From positions 1 to 29,382 of the forward strand of contig JAVRLS010000007.1 in assembly GCA_031961205.1 (NCBI GenBank): a DNA stretch of 29,382 bases. Reading direction: 5' to 3'. The first letter of the stretch is position 1. The number at the start of each line of letters is the position of its first letter. Origin of the DNA: JAVRLS01 sp031961205. Its GTDB lineage: Archaea > Thermoplasmatota > Thermoplasmata > Thermoplasmatales > Thermoplasmataceae. The notes under the pieces are model-generated. The model was given only the letters and a program-made list of their open reading frames with translations, was not told the origin of the DNA and did no database searches. The translations under genes and the position numbers were made by a program. Shown here in pieces: positions 23,727 through 29,382 of this stretch.

Positions 23727-24785
23727 TCATCTTACGACTTTCACCATCCTGTATTTTCCATACCCGTATAAGACCTTTGCGTAGCCGTTTTTCCACAGGT
23801 CGATTCTCGTATCAATATAGAGATGATCCATCCGTTCCACCTTTTCCGGCGAGGCAAGTATGATTATACGATCCTCACCCAGATTTGAAAGGACGCGATC
23901 CGACAGCTGCTTGTTTCCCCTGCCTATAAGAAAGAACTGCCCTCCAACCGGAGATATTACCAGGACGGATTCCTTTTTCGTAATATCGAAAATATCAGAT
24001 TCGCTAGCATCTTCTTTTATGAGTTTTCTGTCCTTTATGATGTCGAATCCGAGAACATTTGTTTCTATGCCCATCTCCTTCAGCAGGGCCTTGCATGTGG
24101 TTCCGGGACCTATTATATAATACCTGCCATCCATCTTTTCCATGAGGTATTCAATGGCATCATCTTCATTTGCAGTATCATACTCGGCCTTCGAGTTGCG
24201 GACAATATCCTCAAAATGTGGCACTCTGAGGGTTCCATATTGCTTTATATTCAGGATGCCATGCGAATAGTCATTTTCGTTTATATCGACGACCTCAGCA
24301 ATATCGGTTTCTATTTTCCCATCATTCAGGAGGCTGATCAGCGCATTTGCAGCATGTGTTACGCTTATTGCGAATATTGAGCTGTACATCTTCACGCCCG
24401 CCGGTATTCCTATAACCGGTATATCCGGGTTGATTGAACTCATTACATCCCTTGCTGTCCCGTCGCCGCCCACAAATACGAGTACGTCGATGCCATTCAG
24501 GCCCTTAACAAATCCGGTTGTATCCTCCCTTGTGGAAGGCACCGAAATTACGTAAGTTTCAACATAATTGTAATTCCTTTCCCTGACAAGATCTTCCCCC
24601 ATGTAGCCTGATGGAACATAAAATTCAATAGAATTAGCGTAACTCGAGAGATCATCAAGAAATATGGATGCCTTCTCAATAGAAACAGAATCCGACACAC
24701 TGGATAGCGTTAATCCATCGGACCCTTTCATATTTTTTGTTGATCCGTAACCGGCAACGGGATTCACAAAGAAAGCTACCTTCAT
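23727..24785 (-). CDS. ATP-NAD kinase-like protein (COG3199)
   Basis: A 352-residue protein with the NAD-kinase/diacylglycerol-kinase fold. It has FFVNPVAGYG (5-14), a VFVGGDGTARDVM nucleotide-binding motif (103-115) and IPVIGIPAGVKMYSSIFA (122-139). The long C-terminal part (YYIIGPGTTCKALL, SPVGGQFFLIGRGNKQLS) is typical of COG3199 and absent from standard NadK. It may phosphorylate NAD or another nucleotide-like substrate, and I would not call it nadK without a test. The ATG start is clear. It is divergent from rnpB. Confidence 0.82.
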   Translation of the reverse strand: MKVAFFVNPVAGYGSTKNMKGSDGLTLSSVSDSVSIEKASIFLDDLSSYANSIEFYVPSGYMGEDLVRERNYNYVETYVISVPSTREDTTGFVKGLNGIDVLVFVGGDGTARDVMSSINPDIPVIGIPAGVKMYSSIFAISVTHAANALISLLNDGKIETDIAEVVDINENDYSHGILNIKQYGTLRVPHFEDIVRNSKAEYDTANEDDAIEYLMEKMDGRYYIIGPGTTCKALLKEMGIETNVLGFDIIKDRKLIKEDASESDIFDITKKESVLVISPVGGQFFLIGRGNKQLSDRVLSNLGEDRIIILASPEKVERMDHLYIDTRIDLWKNGYAKVLYGYGKYRMVKVVR

Positions 24786-24856
24786 ATACCGTTAATCGTA
24801 AAGGTGTAAATGAATTATGCCTTCAGCTTAACAGGATACCCATTGATGATTGCATA

Positions 24857-24870
24857 TTCTTTTATAAATT
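24857..24870 (+). promoter_or_regulatory. TATA box of rnpB
   Basis: TTCTTTTATAAATT lies 18-31 nt before the predicted RNase P RNA 5' end (about 24888). Confidence 0.55.
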
Positions 24871-24885
24871 AAATTGCAATATACT

Positions 24886-25190
24886 GGATGGAAAGCACGA
24901 AGACAGCTGACGCTCGAAAGGGTGAGGAAAGTCCCCCCTCCACGGCGGGTTCCAACCGGCGCAAGCCGGTATCTCGAGAGGGATGGTAAAGATAAAAGAA
25001 AGAAACGTTTTCCGGTAAAGGATGATTCCTGAAGGATGACGTTTCCGGAAGAGACGATGGAAAATCTTCCTGGATGGAGAAAGTCTAAAAAGATCCGGTG
25101 CGTCCGCCGCAAGGATCGGGTAAGACGAATAGTCGAATGCTGCCTACCCGGAAGGGGAAACAGAAAGGGGCTTACTACGTGCATTCCATT
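24886..25190 (+). ncRNA. rnpB: RNase P RNA
   Basis: The catalytic RNA that matures tRNA 5' ends. GAGGAAAGTCC (about 24922-24932) is the near-universal conserved region I, and ACAGAAAGGGGCTTAC (about 25160-25175) is conserved region V at the 3' side. The ends pair as helix P1: ATGGAA-A-GCAC (24888-24898) with GTGC-A-TTCCAT (25179-25189), with one A-A mismatch. Internal hairpins such as AACCGGCGCAAGCCGGT are clear. No protein gene covers it. A TATA box stands before it and T-rich sequence after. Exact ends are uncertain by a few bases. Confidence 0.95.
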
Positions 25191-25215
25191 TTTTATTTGA
25201 GAGTTTTTTTATAGT
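25190..25215 (+). terminator. T-rich end of rnpB overlapping the csaA promoter
   Basis: TTTTTTATTTGAGAG followed by a run of seven or more T directly after the RNA. The second T-run with ATAG also resembles the csaA TATA box, 20-30 nt before its ATG. Confidence 0.35.
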
Positions 25216-25233
25216 TTAAGGAGTTATAAATCT

Positions 25234-25578
25234 ATGAAAAAAGACGAGATAAATATCGATTTATTTTTCAGGATAGATGTGCGGGTTGGAACGATAAAAC
25301 AGGTTGATGAATTTCCGGAGGCAAGAAAACCTGCCTATAAAATTACCGTGGATTTTGGTCCTGAAATCGGCATAAAAAAAACATCAGCGCAGATAACTAA
25401 CTATAAGAGGGAAGATCTTATCGGACGGAAGGTCATTGCCGTGGTGAACTTCCCGGTCAAGAGGGTTGCAAATTTCAACTCTGAAGTTCTTATACTGGGC
25501 GGTTTAACCGGTAACGGAGTAAAGCTCCTTTCCATAGATGATCCAGGCAATATTCCTGATGGAACTGTTATAGGCTGA
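25234..25578 (+). CDS. csaA: CsaA-type tRNA-binding (EMAP/OB-fold) protein
   Basis: A 114-residue stand-alone OB-fold domain of the kind found at the C-terminus of methionyl-tRNA synthetase. FFRIDVRVGTIKQVDEFPEA (11-30), KITVDFGPEIGIKKTSAQIT (36-55), GRKVIAVVNFPVKRVANFNS (64-83) and EVLILGG (84-90) match CsaA, a homodimer described as tRNA-binding and export-related chaperone in bacteria. GGAG about 10 nt before the ATG may be a Shine-Dalgarno site. Its position right after rnpB is a tRNA-themed neighbourhood but may be chance. Confidence 0.88.
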   Translation: MKKDEINIDLFFRIDVRVGTIKQVDEFPEARKPAYKITVDFGPEIGIKKTSAQITNYKREDLIGRKVIAVVNFPVKRVANFNSEVLILGGLTGNGVKLLSIDDPGNIPDGTVIG

Positions 25579-25650
25579 GTATTTGTCAGAGATAGGGAAA
25601 ACAGGATCCAATTAAGAAAACAGGTCTAAAAATTTCATGAATAGAAATGT

Positions 25651-25660
25651 TTTTAAAATA
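25651..25660 (+). promoter_or_regulatory. TATA box of the esterase gene
   Basis: TTTTAAAATA lies 18-27 nt before the ATG at 25678. Confidence 0.45.
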
Positions 25661-25677
25661 ATTCTAAATACAAATAA

Positions 25678-26640
25678 ATGCCTGTTACAGAAATAAATAC
25701 GATAAGCGCCGCTTCGCTTCAGGGCAACCCCTTCAACGATCCGGTTGAACGTGAGATCGTTGCAATTGATGTAAATTCAAGCGATAGTTCTCCGATTCTC
25801 ATTGGCCTGGCGGGTTTTTTTGGATCAAACAGAAGTTTTCAAAACAGACTTTATGCATCGCTGGATTTCCAGTCAGTGCTTAAAGAAATAGAAGAAAAAA
25901 ATAAGGATACAGGATTCACAATTATTCTTCCGGATACTATGACGTCTATTTATGGAAACCAGTACCTGAACTCATCAGCCGTTGGAAACTATGAAGATTT
26001 CATAACGGTTGATCTGGTGAATTTCATAAAGAAGAAATATGGCGAGAGAAACATAGGAATCTTCGGGCGATCGTCCGGCGGCTTCGGGGCATACAATCTT
26101 GCAACTGCGCATCCGGATATATTCAGCGGTTTTATAGATGTTTCCGGCGATTCTGGCTTTGAATATACGTACATAAAGGATTTTCCAGAATCATTCAAGG
26201 AAATAAAAAAATACGGCGGTATAAGGGAATGGTTTGAGGCAATGAAGATAAAGAGGAACCATAATAACAAGGAGATGAACGCAATCAATACAGTTGCTAT
26301 GTCTGCATTCTACAGCCCTGATCCCAAAGGTGAAATGGGAATCGGGCTCCCGTTTGATACTAAAACGGGTGAATTGAACAACAGGATATGGAAAAAATGG
26401 ACTGCATTTGATCCATCCAGAAACATAGAAAAACGCTTTGATGTCCTGAAAGAAATGGCAGTTTTTCTTCAGGTAGGGATCCATGATGAGTTTAACATAG
26501 ACATCGGCATGAAAATCATGCACGAAAAACTGGAAAAGGAAAATATTGTGCATTTTTACGAGGAGTATGACGAAGGGCACTCCGGGACAGATTATTTCTA
26601 TTTGAAATCCATTCCTCTTCTTGCAGAACTTCTATCATGA
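25678..26640 (+). CDS. Esterase D-like alpha/beta hydrolase
   Basis: A 320-residue hydrolase of the putative-esterase (esterase D) group. The nucleophile elbow is GIFGRSSGGFGAYN (127-140) with S132 in GxSxG. An acid residue is D270 in VGIHDEFNID, and the histidine is H301 in YDEGHSGTDYF. There is no signal peptide or membrane segment, so it should be cytoplasmic. The natural ester is unknown. Candidates are acyl or acetyl esters, S-formylglutathione-like substrates being unlikely in an archaeon. It stands alone with a TATA box suited to a leaderless mRNA. Confidence 0.82.
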   Translation: MPVTEINTISAASLQGNPFNDPVEREIVAIDVNSSDSSPILIGLAGFFGSNRSFQNRLYASLDFQSVLKEIEEKNKDTGFTIILPDTMTSIYGNQYLNSSAVGNYEDFITVDLVNFIKKKYGERNIGIFGRSSGGFGAYNLATAHPDIFSGFIDVSGDSGFEYTYIKDFPESFKEIKKYGGIREWFEAMKIKRNHNNKEMNAINTVAMSAFYSPDPKGEMGIGLPFDTKTGELNNRIWKKWTAFDPSRNIEKRFDVLKEMAVFLQVGIHDEFNIDIGMKIMHEKLEKENIVHFYEEYDEGHSGTDYFYLKSIPLLAELLS

Positions 26641-26920
26641 AAAAGCTGATTATAATGGTCTCGAAAATAGTTCAGACTAACCGGAATCAGCGACTATAAT
26701 AATATTTCTTAATTATGTTAAAGAGATTTCCCATCAAGTTATCATCTTACGGAGACTTATTCATTGCCAATACTTTTGGGAATTTTTGGATCACCCGAAC
26801 CTTTTCAAATTTTTTATGCTCATCCTACCTTTTAAGGTCATCGCCCGGTGTGTAGATATATTTGTGTGAGATTGCTTCTAATTTAACTATTATCTGACGA
26901 TCGTGGTATTGATTGCCATC

Positions 26921-26948
26921 TCATAAATGGATAAGACATCGTTTATGA
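26921..26948. promoter_or_regulatory. Spaced inverted repeat upstream of the small zinc-site gene
   Basis: TCATAAA and TTTATGA are perfect 7-bp arms 21 bp apart centre to centre, about two helix turns. The right arm ends about 6 bp before the TATA box. It could be an operator. Confidence 0.3.
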
Positions 26949-26953
26949 ATCAT

Positions 26954-26966
26954 AAAGATTAATAAT
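26954..26966 (+). promoter_or_regulatory. TATA box of the small zinc-site gene
   Basis: AAAGATTAATAAT lies 22-34 nt before the ATG at 26988. Confidence 0.45.
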
Positions 26967-26987
26967 TCCTTAACCGTTAACTGTGCA

Positions 26988-27176
26988 ATGGAAAAAATTT
27001 GCGATGTCGTTGGATGTGATAAGGTTCGCTTCAAAACGGTTCCTTCTGATCTGGCAAAGAAGGTTTTTACGTTGAAAACTGATAAGACAAAAGTACACCT
27101 TTGCAAAGAACATTACAAGGAATATAAGAGAAAGACGAAAGAAGAACGTGACCTTGACAGGGCCGACTGGGTATGA
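26988..27176 (+). CDS. Small zinc-site protein, function unknown
   Basis: A 62-residue basic protein. C5 and C10 (CDVVGC) with C39 and H42 (HLCKEH) form a CxxxxC...CxxH pattern likely to hold one zinc ion. A lysine- and glutamate-rich helix follows (43-60, EHYKEYKRKTKEERDLDRAD). It could bind nucleic acid or a protein partner. I do not recognise a characterised family. A TATA box at leaderless distance and an inverted repeat before it support expression. The next gene, a GT2, starts 38 bases later on the same strand. Confidence 0.75.
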   Translation: MEKICDVVGCDKVRFKTVPSDLAKKVFTLKTDKTKVHLCKEHYKEYKRKTKEERDLDRADWV

Positions 27177-27214
27177 TTTTTATTTTTCTATCCGATTGGG
27201 TACTGTGAATCTGA

Positions 27215-28021
27215 ATGTCTCTCCAGAACGGCCAGGATAATGGGGTATCCGGAATTTCTATTGTTGTAACCGTCAAAAATGAAGGCGGGCATATCGTTTC
27301 CCTTCTTCAGAGCCTTTTTTCCCAGTCGTATCCCAATATTGAAATAATAATAGTTGACGATATGAGCGAGGACGGCACGATGGAGAGAGTCACCTTTTTT
27401 CATGACGTCAAATATATAAGGGAACGGTGTTCAAGGGGCGGCGGGCGGAACATAGGGGCAAAGAACGCAAAATACGATACCATACTGTTCACGGACGGGG
27501 ATTCGGTCGTTTCCACGGAATGGGTATCGGGAATGGCCAAACTCTTCAATGCCGGATACGACGCTGTCATAGGAAAAACCGTACTTGTCGGTAACGATCA
27601 TTTCAAGCAGGAGAGAGTGAAGGCCTTCTATAACGATATTGAAGTTACTGCCCCTTCCGTTAACCTGGGTTACAGAAAGCAGAAATTTTTTGAGATTGGC
27701 GGTTTTGATGAATCTCTCGTAACTGCAGAGGATATAGATCTCAATATAAGGGCGGCAAAATCCGGCTTTAAATTCGGTTACTGCGATACGTGTATAGTTT
27801 ATGCAAAGGTTCGCAACAATTTGCCCTCGTATCTCAGGCAGGCGTTCTGGAATGGATACGGAAGGGGCCAGCTTGCGGAAAAGCATCCAGATGTTTTTTC
27901 CCACACCTCCATTGGCTTAAATTACGATATATTCAATATCATGCGTCTTTTATCCGGTTTTTCTGGCTTCGTATATTATAAGATTAAAGGTAAAACGAAT
28001 AAGCTTGAAAAAAAGCACTGA
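27215..28021 (+). CDS. Family 2 glycosyltransferase
   Basis: A 268-residue GT-A glycosyltransferase. It shows ISIVVTVKNEGGHI (14-27), IEIIIVDDMSEDGT (42-55), the metal-binding FTDGDS (92-97; D94, D96), GGGRNIGAKNAKYD (75-88) and the acceptor-side GGFDESLVTAEDIDLNIRAA (about 157-176). No clear transmembrane helix is present, though the C-terminus (LSGFSGFVYYKIKGK) may associate with membrane. GTGAATC about 5-10 nt before the ATG could be a Shine-Dalgarno site. The sugar and acceptor are unknown. It resembles the GT2 genes at the left end only at family level. Confidence 0.88.
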   Translation: MSLQNGQDNGVSGISIVVTVKNEGGHIVSLLQSLFSQSYPNIEIIIVDDMSEDGTMERVTFFHDVKYIRERCSRGGGRNIGAKNAKYDTILFTDGDSVVSTEWVSGMAKLFNAGYDAVIGKTVLVGNDHFKQERVKAFYNDIEVTAPSVNLGYRKQKFFEIGGFDESLVTAEDIDLNIRAAKSGFKFGYCDTCIVYAKVRNNLPSYLRQAFWNGYGRGQLAEKHPDVFSHTSIGLNYDIFNIMRLLSGFSGFVYYKIKGKTNKLEKKH

Positions 28022-28048
28022 ATAAAATTATCCGTTAGAATGTCAAAG

Positions 28049-28062
28049 TTTAATTTATACAA
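28049..28062 (+). promoter_or_regulatory. TATA box of purS
   Basis: TTTAATTTATACAA lies 16-29 nt before the ATG at 28078. Confidence 0.45.
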
Positions 28063-28077
28063 ATAAATAACCTTTTC

Positions 28078-28314
28078 ATGCTTTTCAGAATCGAGGTTTC
28101 ATACAAGAAGGGGGTTGAAGATCCCGAAGCGCTTGCGATCCAGAAGAATATCAGGATCTTGGGTTATAAAAGCGTGAGGGATACTAAAGTATCAAAGGTC
28201 TATTATTTCGATGCTACGGACGAGAATGAGGTCCAGGAAATAGCCGATAAGATCCTTGCAAACCCAGTAATTAATGATTATAAGGTTGAAAAAATAAGTG
28301 ATTCGTTCCAATAG
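28078..28314 (+). CDS. purS: Phosphoribosylformylglycinamidine synthase subunit PurS
   Basis: A 78-residue PurS, the small subunit that joins PurQ and PurL in the FGAM synthase of purine synthesis. Features are FRIEVSYKKGVEDPEALAIQ (3-22; KxGVxDPxxxA), the ILGYKSVRDTKVSKVYYFD strand region (27-45) and DKILANPVINDYKVEKI (57-73, with the LANPVI motif). PurL and PurQ are not adjacent in the window; the next gene is thiL, whose product shares the PurM/PurL fold. It has its own TATA box. Confidence 0.92.
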   Translation: MLFRIEVSYKKGVEDPEALAIQKNIRILGYKSVRDTKVSKVYYFDATDENEVQEIADKILANPVINDYKVEKISDSFQ

Positions 28315-28394
28315 GACATCCTTTGCAGGCTTCATTATAGAAGCCAGGGAAATGGTGGCAATGCGTCCTGGCGTCCGGCATTCCTAACGTAAAA

Positions 28395-28399
28395 GTGAT
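28395..28399 (+). promoter_or_regulatory. Shine-Dalgarno site deciding the thiL start
   Basis: GTGAT lies 4 nt before the ATG at 28404 and pairs with the archaeal anti-SD. The GTG could be taken as a start, but it is better explained as part of this site. Confidence 0.5.
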
Positions 28400-28403
28400 C
28401 GTA

Positions 28404-29378
28404 ATGAAATTGGGGGATCTTGGAGAAAGAAAAATAATAAACATGCTTTCGGGCATAACGGGCCTACAGTATAAGGATGATTGCTCGTTCATAGACAATG
28501 GCGATAACTATTTTCTCATTACCACCGATGTTATAGGCCAGAAAACACATATGCCCAAGGGATCGGATCCGCAACTTATAGGGCAGTTTTTCGCATCCAT
28601 AAACCTGAGCGATATCGCGGCAATGGCGGGAAAACCACTGGCATTCATGACGGCTTACTCGATAAGTCCGGATATAGAAATGGACTTTCTGGAAAGAATG
28701 GAGCAGGGCATGGTGAAAATTTTGAAGAGGTATGATACGGATTTCATAGGCGGCGATCTCAAGGAAGGTGATGATATAACACTGACCGGCATTGCCATAG
28801 GTACACAAACAAAAAAACTGACACGAAAAAGATCAGATATCGCAGAAAAGCAGATGGTTGGTTATACGAACGATCTTGGAAGGGTGGCAAGCGGGTACAT
28901 ATTCTATAAGAGCGGATACATGACGAAGATGGGAATCGAGATGATGCTTGGCATCAGCCCAAGGATCAGGGAGGCCCAGATAATGAGCGAGTACGGGGCC
29001 AAATTCATGATGGATCTCTCGGACGGCCTCTTTGCATCGCTTTCACAGATGAAAAATGATTACGGTGTCGGATTTCGCATAATAAGGGATGAGATAAAAT
29101 ACGATAAGAACGTTGAAAAGGCATCGGAGATATCAGAAGCAGGAATCTACGACATTGCAGCTGGATACGGCGGGGACTATGAAATACTATTTTCCATAGA
29201 CGAAAAGGATTACAAGGACTTTGCCTCGGCCATGGAATCCGAGCACATAAATGTCAATTTTATAGGTGAAACATGGAAGGGCGATAATATAATCTTCGAC
29301 GGTGATTCATGGTCAAAGATTGAGGATCGCGGCTACGAGCATTTCCGGCCCTCGCCACAGATGGGAAAGATCAGCTGA
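28404..29378 (+). CDS. thiL: Thiamine-monophosphate kinase
   Basis: A 324-residue kinase that makes thiamine diphosphate from thiamine monophosphate and ATP. It starts MKLGDLGERKIINML and has DDCSFIDNG (25-33), TTDVIGQKTHM (40-50), SINLSDIAAMAGKPLAFM (65-82), IGGDLKEGDDITLTGIAIGT (114-133), MMDLSDGLFASLSQM (about 205-219) and AAGYGGDYEILFSI (about 252-265), all typical ThiL/PurM-fold sites for metal and nucleotide. The frame opens at GTG 28395, but ATG 28404 follows a GTGAT Shine-Dalgarno. The stop is 4 bases from the window end, so the gene is complete. Confidence 0.93.
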   Translation: MKLGDLGERKIINMLSGITGLQYKDDCSFIDNGDNYFLITTDVIGQKTHMPKGSDPQLIGQFFASINLSDIAAMAGKPLAFMTAYSISPDIEMDFLERMEQGMVKILKRYDTDFIGGDLKEGDDITLTGIAIGTQTKKLTRKRSDIAEKQMVGYTNDLGRVASGYIFYKSGYMTKMGIEMMLGISPRIREAQIMSEYGAKFMMDLSDGLFASLSQMKNDYGVGFRIIRDEIKYDKNVEKASEISEAGIYDIAAGYGGDYEILFSIDEKDYKDFASAMESEHINVNFIGETWKGDNIIFDGDSWSKIEDRGYEHFRPSPQMGKIS

Positions 29379-29382
29379 TAGC

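Larger units (their letters stand above)
26641..26987. other. Intergenic region before the small zinc-site protein
   Basis: About 347 bases with no gene seen. It contains an inverted repeat (26921-26948) and the promoter of the next gene. Confidence 0.4.

Noticed and set aside
22396..24785. Surface polysaccharide operon of GT4 and COG3199 genes
   Set aside because: The genes are separated by about 180 bases with no overlap, and COG3199 proteins have no known link to glycan synthesis.
24828..25184. 118-codon minus-strand frame across the rnpB locus
   Set aside because: It is antisense to RNase P RNA, which has conserved regions I and V and a paired P1 helix. The frame has no recognisable protein features.
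1..29382. CRISPR array, insertion sequence or prophage
   Set aside because: I found no regularly spaced repeats, no transposase or integrase motifs and no phage structural genes in any frame.

Overview
This window looks like a piece of a Thermoplasmatales (Euryarchaeota) chromosome. The gene set is archaeal throughout: uS2 and eS8 ribosomal proteins, SRP19, FEN1, RadB, PriL, Gins51, splicing endonuclease EndA, and an A-type-looking RNase P RNA. Many genes appear to have leaderless transcripts, with a TATA box about 20-35 nt upstream of the first codon. Isoleucine ATA and arginine AGG/AGA codons are frequent. The SDR-type threonine dehydrogenase and the fused CoaD-NTPase match forms I know from Thermoplasma. 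Assignment below the order is not possible from sequence alone.

Layout: (1) 1-1809 is an AT-rich flank with two family-2 glycosyltransferase genes (one cut by the window edge) and about 0.7 kb of gene-poor DNA, ending at a tRNA-Arg(GCG). (2) 2309-7146 holds kbl, uS2, an atypical small GTPase overlapping endA, and a class I aminotransferase. (3) 7147-11073 is the least ordinary part. A UbiD-type decarboxylase gene lies between two diverged direct-repeat copies, with remnants or small ORFs around it and a DUF211-VIT/CCC1 metal-transport pair. (4) 11074-14710 holds a CoaD-NTPase fusion, tdh and an Fsr-like MFS exporter. (5) 14957-20297 is an information-processing block: radB-fen, divergent pepQ-priL, rps8e-srp19, gins51. 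(6) 20473-24785 holds a DUF2070 membrane protein, a GT4 glycosyltransferase and a COG3199 NAD-kinase-like protein. (7) 24886-29378 holds rnpB, csaA, an esterase, a small zinc-site protein, a GT2, purS and thiL.

How genes work together: tdh and kbl encode the two steps from threonine to glycine plus acetyl-CoA but lie about 9 kb apart, each with its own TATA box. radB and fen, pepQ and priL, rps8e and srp19, DUF211 and VIT, and the GTPase and endA genes all overlap by a few to about 23 bases, pointing to coupled translation. FEN1, RadB, PriL and Gins51 are all replisome or repair parts.

I see no CRISPR array, no intact insertion sequence and no clear prophage. The best candidates for something undescribed are the diverged direct repeat flanking ubiD, whose copies encode related 22- and 28-residue hydrophobic peptides, and the small GTPase with an altered G3 motif tied to the tRNA-splicing endonuclease. 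Several sites are weak and are scored accordingly.
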